A DNA stretch of 46,433 nucleotides, taken from the IMG/VR virus record IMGVR_UViG_3300047202_000007, positions 1-46,433 of that record; one strand, 5' to 3'. Numbering within the stretch: position 1 is the stretch's first letter; every line of letters begins with the position of its first letter. The stretch is from a virus. This document shows, one piece after another, positions 40,712 to 46,433 of the stretch. The notes beneath the pieces are model-generated. The model saw only the letters and a list, made by a program, of their open reading frames with translations. It ran no database searches and had not been told where the DNA came from. The translations under genes and the position numbers were made by a program.

Positions 40712-40884
40712 TGCGATATAAAATAAAACACAAAGATAGGGTAACGACTTCGGTTTCAATCACTAAGTCTGGGGTAGTTAAAAATGTAGATAGAAGTTAT
40801 AAACCCCCGCGTTTCAGAGTAGTTTTTGACGATGGAACTTGGAATTGGTATGATGAATATGAGTTGTCAAAGGCAAGAAAATAA
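40711..40884 (+). CDS. 57-residue SH3-like protein without end motif
   Basis: ATG overlaps the helicase stop, after AGAGGAG. Sequence begins MRYKIKHKDRVTTSVSITK and has RFRVVFDDGTWNWYDEYEL, resembling a Tudor/SH3 strand pattern. It lacks QxDFSF, so it is not counted as one of the ten. Confidence 0.6.
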   Translation: MRYKIKHKDRVTTSVSITKSGVVKNVDRSYKPPRFRVVFDDGTWNWYDEYELSKARK

Positions 40885-40899
40885 CTTGGAGGAACAGTT

Positions 40900-41139
40900 T
40901 TGAAAGTCGGCGACAAAGTAGAAGTAGTTGATGGAAGATTACGCGGTGGCGGAAAGTGGCCTGACAGAAATGGACAGGTCGGAATAATTTATGATGCGGA
41001 TTTTGAACACACAAAGTTAGTTGGCTATAAATATATAGTTAGTTTTGCTGAGGAACAGAAGGGCTCTAACCTTGCTGCATTTGATGAATCTGAAATACGG
41101 CCACTAAACCCACAAATGGATTTTGCTTTTACGGAGTAA
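40900..41139 (+). CDS. SH3/KOW-like small protein 10 with C-terminal QMDFAF motif
   Basis: The start is TTG at 40900, 7 bases after TTGGAGG. A 79-residue paralogue: KVGDKVEVVDGRLRGGGKWP, NGQVGIIYD, and NPQMDFAFTE at the very end. It lies between helicase and primase genes, which links the family to the replisome. Confidence 0.72.
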   Translation: MKVGDKVEVVDGRLRGGGKWPDRNGQVGIIYDADFEHTKLVGYKYIVSFAEEQKGSNLAAFDESEIRPLNPQMDFAFTE

Positions 41140-41141
41140 CT

Positions 41142-42035
41142 ATGATTCCATATCCCTATCAATCTTTGAAATTAGCAAGAGAAGATTCACAACATTGGTG
41201 GTTTCATTGTGTTTTTCATCGGGGAGATAATGAACCCTCTATGGTTGTCAATAAGACTGAACCCTATAAATTATTTTTTAGGTGTTGGGCGTGTGGTGAA
41301 AATGGAAATGCTAAGTCTTTTGCTGTCAAATACTTAGGACACGACCCTAAACTTATAGATTCACAGATAGAACCTTGTTCAGATGCAATTACTATCTTGA
41401 AAGAAAGATATAAAGTGAATTGGGAAACTAAAAGAGGTTGCCCACTTGAACACATTCCTGATGAAGAACAACAACTTGCTTTCAGAGTAGGGATTTCAGT
41501 TGAGACAATCAGAAAATTTGGAATCGGTTGGAAAGATTATAAATTTCTAATTCCTATGTATGACGAACAGGGAATCTGTGGAATAGCTGTAAGGTCTTAT
41601 GAGTTTGATAATAAAAAAGGATGGATTTGTAAGAAACGCTGTATCAAAGGAAGTAAGCACGGATGGTTTTTTCCTAAAAGTGATTACTCGGCAGACAAAC
41701 CATTCTTTATAGCAGAGGGATGGTCTGATACTGCTGTGCTGATAGAAATGGGATTTCAGGCAATGGGAAGATTTAATGCGGTACATACTGAATGGAACGC
41801 AATGTGTTCCGATAATCCTAATGTATATATAATCTCGGACACAGACGAATGTGGAATAAAAGGCAGCAAGAAATTGCAACAGTTAATTGGCGGGAAAATT
41901 ATATATCCTCCTGAATATACGCCCAAATGTGGATTTGGCACAGGGCCAACAAGATGTCATTACAAAGATATTCGTGAATTTTTCTTGGCTGTTGGGCCAG
42001 AAAGGTGTAAACAATGGCTCGAAAAGCAACTGTAA
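41142..42035 (+). CDS. Toprim DNA primase
   Basis: A 297-residue protein. A zinc site at the N terminus (C23, H26, C48, C51) resembles the DnaG-type CHC2 finger. The Toprim part has the invariant Glu in IAEGWSD (E192) and the acidic pair in ISDTDECG (D233, D235). It is shorter than bacterial DnaG and has no helicase domain, so it should work with the separate DnaB-type helicase. Confidence 0.88.
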   Translation: MIPYPYQSLKLAREDSQHWWFHCVFHRGDNEPSMVVNKTEPYKLFFRCWACGENGNAKSFAVKYLGHDPKLIDSQIEPCSDAITILKERYKVNWETKRGCPLEHIPDEEQQLAFRVGISVETIRKFGIGWKDYKFLIPMYDEQGICGIAVRSYEFDNKKGWICKKRCIKGSKHGWFFPKSDYSADKPFFIAEGWSDTAVLIEMGFQAMGRFNAVHTEWNAMCSDNPNVYIISDTDECGIKGSKKLQQLIGGKIIYPPEYTPKCGFGTGPTRCHYKDIREFFLAVGPERCKQWLEKQL

Positions 42036-42298
42036 AACTACCTGAATTACAGAGGGATGAATGTATCTGCGTAGTATGGACAGACGACCGCACTCGCTCA
42101 GATTGGATGAGTGAAAGTGAAATGGCTGAATTAACCCTGCCTGAAATTAAATCTTTAGGATTCTTTCACGGCATAGTCAATGGTGGGTTGTATATCAAAC
42201 ACAACTACTGTATAGCAGATAAAGAAGCAGATGGAACAATCATTCCTTTGGGGTGGATTAAAAGAATTGTGAGGTTGAAACTGAATGAGAAACCTTAG
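42014..42298 (+). CDS. Hypothetical small protein
   Basis: A 94-residue protein starting MARKATVKLPELQRDECICV; beta strands and WTDDRTRSDWMSESE suggest an OB- or SH3-like module but nothing firm. It overlaps both the primase and NinG-like genes, so it is co-translated with them. Confidence 0.55.
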   Translation: MARKATVKLPELQRDECICVVWTDDRTRSDWMSESEMAELTLPEIKSLGFFHGIVNGGLYIKHNYCIADKEADGTIIPLGWIKRIVRLKLNEKP

Positions 42299-42716
42299 TA
42301 TAAAATCTTTACGAAGAAAGCTTAAAAAGATATTCAGCGAATACATAAGACGGCAATATACCCACTGTGTAACCTGTGGCAAACCCTTGCATTGGAAACA
42401 GGGGCACGCTGGACACTACATAGAAGTAGGCAGTGCTACACAAGGAACAGAGTATGAAGAAAGGAACGTGGCGTTACAGTGCCCTTACTGTAACACGTTC
42501 TGCGAAGGAAAGAAGGCTGAATACACTTTGTTTATGATTGACAAATATGGGCCAGGAATTGTAGAAGAATTGGTCAAGCAAAGCAAATGGTCTTTAACGA
42601 GGTTCGCTGAACACTTAGCTGCGGGAGAGCCGGACTTCTATGGAGATTTTTCTATATCGGAAGCATATTATTTTCTAATCAATTATTATACTAAAAAGTT
42701 GGAGGCTTTAAAATGA
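42285..42716 (+). CDS. NinG/Rap-like Holliday junction nuclease
   Basis: A 143-residue protein. LRRKLKKIFSEYIRR, CVTCGKPLHWKQGHAGHYIE, NVALQCPYCNTFCEGKKAEY and YGPGIVEELV match the NinG/Rap family, zinc-binding structure-specific nucleases that resolve recombination intermediates. With RecA, NinB and the RecB-like nuclease this completes a recombination set. Confidence 0.87.
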   Translation: MRNLSIKSLRRKLKKIFSEYIRRQYTHCVTCGKPLHWKQGHAGHYIEVGSATQGTEYEERNVALQCPYCNTFCEGKKAEYTLFMIDKYGPGIVEELVKQSKWSLTRFAEHLAAGEPDFYGDFSISEAYYFLINYYTKKLEALK

Positions 42717-43198
42717 TTGACGATTTTTGGGAAACTAAACATTCTGACATAAGTTGGTGGTTTTTACTAATTAGTATCATTGTTATTATGGGGATTGCAA
42801 TTTTACTTGGTGGCTGTTTACCTTCTCATACATCCCCTATCCCGTCGCCGAGTCCTGCTACCGGCTCGGCGGCATTGATTAAAATGGTTGACCAGAATTG
42901 GCTGGTTACATTAGGAATACTATTGTGTGCCGTTGGTGTTATGACAGGCTTAAATGGCTCTACTAAATTTATGGGTTGGATAGGCGGAGGTTTGACAGTA
43001 ATTGCACTGGCAAGTCTTACAGCGGCCTTATTTGCTCTATTAGCAGACTATTCACTCTACATAATAATTCTTCTTGGAACGCTGATTGTGATAGGATTTA
43101 TAGCATTTTTCCACACAGCCGCCGACCTTAACGGAGACGGAAAGATAAATTGGAATGACGTAAAAGCAGTATTCAAGTGGAAAGGAAAAGTAAAATGA
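42713..43198 (+). CDS. Membrane protein with lipobox-like site and dockerin/EF-hand-like tail
   Basis: A 161-residue protein. A first hydrophobic segment (about 15-34) ends in LLGGC with Cys 35, compatible with a lipoprotein signal. A Ser/Pro linker follows, then three more membrane segments (about 60-125). The soluble tail has DLNGDGKINWND (138-149), the spacing of a calcium-binding EF-hand or dockerin loop. It is unusual for a phage membrane protein. Role unknown; it heads a cluster of small membrane proteins and might be envelope- or lysis-related. Confidence 0.65.
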   Translation: MIDDFWETKHSDISWWFLLISIIVIMGIAILLGGCLPSHTSPIPSPSPATGSAALIKMVDQNWLVTLGILLCAVGVMTGLNGSTKFMGWIGGGLTVIALASLTAALFALLADYSLYIIILLGTLIVIGFIAFFHTAADLNGDGKINWNDVKAVFKWKGKVK

Positions 43199-43407
43199 AG
43201 AATTTTGTTGGGACATTTGTTATAACGGTAGAAGATGAAGTCGAAGCAATAGTAATTGCAAAAGAAATGGGAAAAAAATTAGGAGAGTTAACCAATTCTA
43301 AAATTCCAGAAGGAATTGAAATTGGCCCACCTGGAGAACCTCGCTTTTGGGTTAGTTCAGAGGGCGGAATCTTATTTAAAAATAAGAAAGGAACATACCG
43401 TGATTAG
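43195..43407 (+). CDS. Hypothetical soluble protein
   Basis: Starts at the ATG at 43195, overlapping the previous stop by ATGA, 70 residues. Begins MKNFVGTFVITVEDEVEAIV; helical middle, then PRFWVSSEGGILF. No family recognised. Confidence 0.55.
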   Translation: MKNFVGTFVITVEDEVEAIVIAKEMGKKLGELTNSKIPEGIEIGPPGEPRFWVSSEGGILFKNKKGTYRD

Positions 43408-43621
43408 TCCCTGGATAATTAGATTTATAGATTTCTTTACAGCAGTATCCACCTTACTCGTGATGTGGAAAGCTCCTACTAATCGCAATTGGTGGGCACT
43501 CTATATTGTATCATCAATGGCATTTGTGGGCTTGATGTTATACAAAGGAGTGTGGTTTTGGGCCATAACGGGAGTAATTCTTATTGTAATAGGTTGGCGA
43601 AACTATGTGGGAAAAACTTAA
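43400..43621 (+). CDS. Small membrane protein, GTG start
   Basis: GTG at 43400, 7 bases after AAAGGA, gives 73 residues with three hydrophobic segments (about 8-25, 32-48, 50-67). The longer frame on the left runs inside the preceding gene. Could be a holin or other membrane protein; only topology is visible. Confidence 0.55.
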   Translation: MISPWIIRFIDFFTAVSTLLVMWKAPTNRNWWALYIVSSMAFVGLMLYKGVWFWAITGVILIVIGWRNYVGKT

Positions 43622-43622
43622 T

Positions 43623-43700
43623 ATGTTCAAGATTTACTGTGTGTATCTTTTAATCTGTGGTATCTTAGCTTGTATTGCAGTGTGGAGGATTTATGGGTAA
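43623..43700 (+). CDS. 25-residue membrane peptide
   Basis: ATG just after the previous stop; MFKIYCVYLLICGILACIAV and a basic end. One hydrophobic helix. It overlaps the next gene by 8 bases. Confidence 0.5.
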   Translation: MFKIYCVYLLICGILACIAVWRIYG

Positions 43701-43836
43701 GGGAAGTAACCGCCGTCCTATGCAGATAAGTCAAAAGGAATATGACCTGCGGTGGGAATACGGCAAGGGTAAGATAACATTGGAAGAATTTAATAAGTGT
43801 ATGGAAGAACTACGCAATGAGAAGAAGAAAACCTAA
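43693..43836 (+). CDS. 47-residue protein of the MGKGSNRRP type
   Basis: Starts after GGAGG. MGKGSNRRPMQISQKEYDLR and WEYGKGKITLEEFNK match a short family frequent in phage early regions. Charged, helical; function unknown. Confidence 0.65.
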   Translation: MGKGSNRRPMQISQKEYDLRWEYGKGKITLEEFNKCMEELRNEKKKT

Positions 43837-43966
43837 ATGTATCTGTGGTGATTCGGGGTATTTAGATGACCAGTTTAGAACCCGACGTGGAAAGACAATC
43901 ATAATTAGAACAAGATGTGCTTTGTGTCATCCATATAGGAGAACCAAACTCAATGAGAAAATGTGA
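43817..43966 (+). CDS. 49-residue zinc-ribbon protein
   Basis: Overlaps both neighbours. Cys pairs CICG (8-11) and CALC (34-37) form a ribbon, with basic residues between (RTRRGKTIIIRTR). Function unknown. Confidence 0.55.
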   Translation: MRRRKPKCICGDSGYLDDQFRTRRGKTIIIRTRCALCHPYRRTKLNEKM

Positions 43967-44300
43967 AGCTTGTTTAATTGAAAAGCCTCTTGTAAATTTC
44001 CACAAATCAAAAAATTCTACCAAAGGATACAAATATGTCTGTAAACTTTGCAGAAGTGTTCAGGAAAAAAAGAGAAATATTTTAATCAACTGTATTAAAT
44101 ATGGGATTTCAGTTGAAGATTATTTATTAGGAACATCAGAAAATTGCCCAATTTGTAATAAAAGAAAAGCAAAAACATTTGACCACGACCATAAGACTGG
44201 AAAATTTAGAGGATTGCTTTGTATAGGGTGTAATGCTAAAATTGGTTGGTTAGAAAATTATCTTCCATCAATAATTAAATATATTGGAGAAATTAAATGA
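43953..44300 (+). CDS. HNH endonuclease of the recombination endonuclease VII type
   Basis: From the ATG at 43953, 115 residues. An N-terminal zinc site (CEACLIEKPL...CKLC) is followed by CPICNKRKAKTFDHDHKTG and RGLLCIGCN, the Endo VII core with DHDH. It resembles the nuclease inserted in the structural arm at 12505. Likely a homing-type gene. Confidence 0.85.
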   Translation: MRKCEACLIEKPLVNFHKSKNSTKGYKYVCKLCRSVQEKKRNILINCIKYGISVEDYLLGTSENCPICNKRKAKTFDHDHKTGKFRGLLCIGCNAKIGWLENYLPSIIKYIGEIK

Positions 44301-45205
44301 TACCTGCTTATGGAAAAGTTTGGAATCTCGGTCATAAAGCTATCATTGACCTGTTCAAAGATGAAGTAATAATTCAGGAAAAGATTGATGGTTCACAGTT
44401 TTCCTTTGGTATTATTGAAGGAGAATTACAATGCCGAAGTCATCATCAGAGCCTACAGCTTGACCAACCGCCTAAGTTATTTAAAGAAGCAATCGAATAT
44501 GTAGTTTCTATTCAAGACAAATTAGAATCAGGGTTGACTTACAGAGGAGAGGTTCTACAGAAACCAAAACACAATACTTTGAAATATGACAGAGTTCCTA
44601 AACACAATATAATTATCTTTGACATTGATAAAGGAATCGAAAATTATTTTGGGTATGATTGGGTCGAAGCCCACGCTTTCCTATTAGATTTAGAGATTGT
44701 CCCTTTGTTGGCAATAATAAAACAAAATGATTTAGATGCTTTTAAAACACATCATCAGCAAAATTTAAAAGAACTGCTTGAATCCGAATCTATTCTTGGG
44801 GGAACAACTATTGAAGGTGTGGTTATTAAAAACTACCACAGGTTTGGTATAGATGGCCACTGTTTAATGGGCAAATATGTATCAGAAAAATTTAAGGAAT
44901 TGAATAAGTCTAATCCTGACCACAGCAAAAGAAGTTTTATAGAAGAACTAACAGCTAAATATACTTCGGAGGCACGTTGGGAAAAGGCTGTTCAACACCT
45001 TAAGGAACAATCCCTTTTATCCAATGAACCTAAAGACATTGCCCTCTTACTTCCTGAGATAGATAGAGACGTAATGGAAGAATGTGGCGAAGAAATTAAA
45101 GAAGCTTTATTTCAGTATTGGTGGAGAGAAATCAAACGTGGAATAGCTAAAGGATTTCCAGAGTGGTATAAAAATAAATTAGCGGAAAAACAATTCGGAG
45201 GTTAA
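44297..45205 (+). CDS. RNA ligase (Rnl2/DRB0094-like)
   Basis: A 302-residue nucleotidyltransferase. Motif I EKIDGSQ with Lys 29 as the adenylated residue, motif III-like IIIFDID, motif IV EGVVIKN and motif V MGKYVSEKFKE are in order. A C-terminal helical domain follows. Phage RNA ligases repair tRNAs cut by host anticodon nucleases. No polynucleotide kinase is visible; the metallophosphoesterase at 62 may supply end-processing (inference). Confidence 0.85.
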   Translation: MIPAYGKVWNLGHKAIIDLFKDEVIIQEKIDGSQFSFGIIEGELQCRSHHQSLQLDQPPKLFKEAIEYVVSIQDKLESGLTYRGEVLQKPKHNTLKYDRVPKHNIIIFDIDKGIENYFGYDWVEAHAFLLDLEIVPLLAIIKQNDLDAFKTHHQQNLKELLESESILGGTTIEGVVIKNYHRFGIDGHCLMGKYVSEKFKELNKSNPDHSKRSFIEELTAKYTSEARWEKAVQHLKEQSLLSNEPKDIALLLPEIDRDVMEECGEEIKEALFQYWWREIKRGIAKGFPEWYKNKLAEKQFGG

Positions 45206-45206
45206 T

Positions 45207-45542
45207 ATGCCAGAAGGAATAAAAAATGACCAAGAAAAAGTTAGAACTGATTTACTGCCGCCAGAGTTTTGTCTTGCTGTTTCTGAGATACTAACCTTTG
45301 GAGCAAAGAAATATGCCGATGAAAACTGGCGGGCAGGAATAAGCTATAAGCGAGTTATTGGGGCTGTTCTTCGCCATTTATATACTTGGATGGTTGGTAA
45401 AGACAATGATAATGAAAGTGGTAAATCTCATCTTTGGCACGCCGCTTGTAATCTATGTTTCTTAATAACATACGAGGAACATAGAGAACTTTATTCTAAA
45501 TTTGACGACAGGTGGAAATATGAAGATATACATAAGCCATAG
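45207..45542 (+). CDS. dATP/dGTP diphosphohydrolase-like protein
   Basis: A 111-residue helical protein with FGAKKYADENW, RVIGAVLRHLYTW and HLWHAACNLCFL, which match the all-alpha family of phage dATP/dGTP diphosphohydrolases (MazG-like fold). It would hydrolyse dNTPs and adjust pools, next to a deoxyribosyltransferase-like gene. No PurZ homologue is present, so Z-DNA synthesis is unlikely. Confidence 0.75.
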   Translation: MPEGIKNDQEKVRTDLLPPEFCLAVSEILTFGAKKYADENWRAGISYKRVIGAVLRHLYTWMVGKDNDNESGKSHLWHAACNLCFLITYEEHRELYSKFDDRWKYEDIHKP

Positions 45543-45942
45543 TATAAGAGGAAAGTGGGGAAACACTGCTACTAAAGAGCAAATGGCAGTTAATTGTAAG
45601 CGAGCTAACCTGTTTGCTAAGGGGTTAAGAAAAGAACTGCCTGACCTTTATGTTCATTTACCCGCTGACTTTGAGGAATGGGTAGGAATGGCGTGGGCCT
45701 GTGAGATAATTTCAGAGGAACAGATTCTAAGGGTTGATTGCGAAATTATTTCTACCTGCAATGGGATGATTGTCTTTGCTCCTGATGACCACATAAGTAA
45801 AGGTATGCAAATAGAAATTGACTGGTGTAAGTCCCATAACATTCCCTATCTTTTGCTAAATGCTCAAACATTGGCTATCAAGTATCAGTTAGACATCAGT
45901 GAACTGGATATTATAAAAGACTGGTTGGAGAGTTTAAAATGA
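45520..45942 (+). CDS. Nucleoside 2-deoxyribosyltransferase-like protein
   Basis: From the ATG at 45520, 140 residues. KIYISHSIRGKWG opens the Rossmann-like fold and CNGMIVFAPDDHISKGMQIE carries the S-G-x-x-x-E signature of the deoxyribosyltransferase family. It should exchange bases on deoxynucleosides, or act on another nucleoside. Overlaps both neighbours. Confidence 0.7.
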   Translation: MKIYISHSIRGKWGNTATKEQMAVNCKRANLFAKGLRKELPDLYVHLPADFEEWVGMAWACEIISEEQILRVDCEIISTCNGMIVFAPDDHISKGMQIEIDWCKSHNIPYLLLNAQTLAIKYQLDISELDIIKDWLESLK

Positions 45943-46433
45943 AAGACCTAATGGTAGATATTGAAACTCTTGACACTTCATCTACTGCTGTAATAACACA
46001 AATAGGAGCTTGTTTTTTCGATAGATATACAGGAGAAGTTGGAGATAAATTTTTAGAGAATATATCTATTCAGTCGTGCGTGGATATGGGGTTAACTATA
46101 AACGGTAACACTATTGAATGGTGGTTTAAACAACCCAATCGAAGTTGGCTTGAAAATCCCAAAGGTCTTGAAACCGTTTTGAATAATTTCAGACAATTTA
46201 GTTTTAAGAAGTATAACTTTGTTTGGTCGCACTCCTCTTTTGATATACCTATAATTGCAAATGCTTATTATGTAATGGGACAATCATTTCCCTTCAATTA
46301 TCGGTCAGTAAGAGACATAAGAACTCTTGTTGATTTAGCTGGTTTAACAGGCCAAATAAAAGCAAAAACAACGGGGGAAAAAGATGAAAAGACTCACAAT
46401 GGACTTGACGATTGTATATATCAAGTTGAGTAT
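45939..46433 (+). CDS. 3'-5' exonuclease (DnaQ/RNase T-like), runs across the circular junction
   Basis: 165 codons lie in the window and ten more follow from base 26 to a TAA at 56-58 after joining the ends, about 175 residues in all. MVDIETLDTSS gives the Exo I D-x-E, WSHSSFDIPI the Exo II Asp, and KTHNGLDDC the Exo III His/Asp, the DEDDh layout. It may trim DNA or RNA 3' ends, alongside the RNA ligase. ATG overlaps the preceding stop. Confidence 0.88.
   Translation, partial: MKDLMVDIETLDTSSTAVITQIGACFFDRYTGEVGDKFLENISIQSCVDMGLTINGNTIEWWFKQPNRSWLENPKGLETVLNNFRQFSFKKYNFVWSHSSFDIPIIANAYYVMGQSFPFNYRSVRDIRTLVDLAGLTGQIKAKTTGEKDEKTHNGLDDCIYQVEY
46409..46433. repeat. Right copy of 25-bp terminal direct repeat (circular overlap)
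   Basis: Identical to positions 1-25. It lies in the coding sequence of the exonuclease, whose frame continues correctly from base 26 of the window. Confidence 0.93.

Noticed and set aside
42851-42876. GC-rich inverted repeat CGCCGAG/CTCGGCG
   Set aside because: It lies within the Ser/Pro linker codons of the membrane protein gene and has no T-run; probably a coding coincidence.
45207-45542. Z-genome (diaminopurine) pathway because of the MazZ-like hydrolase
   Set aside because: No PurZ-type adenylosuccinate synthetase homologue is present, and the polymerase alone is not evidence.
1-46433. Temperate lifestyle (integrase, excisionase, CI-like repressor, attachment site)
   Set aside because: None of these could be identified on either strand.

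Overview
The window reads as one complete, tailed double-stranded DNA bacteriophage genome, assembled as a circle. The first 25 bases are repeated exactly at the end, and the last gene runs off the right edge and finishes in frame at base 58, so the non-redundant unit is 46,408 bp. The DNA is AT-rich, genes start mostly after strong GGAG/AAGGAG-type sites, and stop/start codons overlap densely, which points to a bacterial host. I see no integrase, repressor, transposase or CRISPR array, so a virulent lifestyle is the simplest reading. There is no tape-measure, tail-tube or sheath gene, while a portal, head-tail adaptor, beta-propeller nozzle-like protein and large internal proteins are present. 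A short-tailed (podovirus-like) virion is my inference.

Left arm, minus strand, 23,272 down to 752: the morphogenesis operon. In transcription order it holds small and large terminase, portal, several small proteins, a trypsin-like protease with an N-terminal signal, a scaffold-like acidic coiled coil, the major capsid protein, a capsid-associated or decoration protein, a head-tail adaptor, an inserted HNH endonuclease, a set of short-tail proteins with shared modules, a fibre-like protein, two internal (ejection) proteins and a small holin-like membrane protein. No endolysin is recognisable.

Right arm, plus strand, 23,679 through the circular junction to 757: replication, recombination and many small genes. 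The first block (23.7-28.5 kb) encodes a family A DNA polymerase, a RecA-like recombinase, an HNH nuclease and a SEC-C protein. Next comes a regulatory hub (28.5-30.0 kb) with tiny membrane peptides, candidate promoters, an iteron-like array, an H-type pseudoknot and an atypical tRNA-Glu-like element. The third block (30.0-45.9 kb) carries a RecB/Cas4-like nuclease, NinB and NinG homologues, a DnaT-like protein, a DnaB-type helicase, a Toprim primase, an M20-type peptidase, an RNA ligase and nucleotide-metabolism enzymes. An exonuclease and a metallophosphoesterase sit across the circular junction.

The most striking feature is a dispersed family of ten small SH3/KOW-like proteins in the 31.3-41.1 kb block. 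Each ends in Q(L/M)DF(S/A)F, conserved in protein despite varied synonymous codons. This peptide resembles the hexapeptide sliding-clamp-binding motif (QLxLxL type), so they may be phage clamp-binding adaptors or decoys; that role is untested inference. Other points of interest are the signal-bearing protease at the usual prohead-protease locus, the peptidase with a long cysteine-rich tail, and the structured non-coding region ending in the tRNA-like element.
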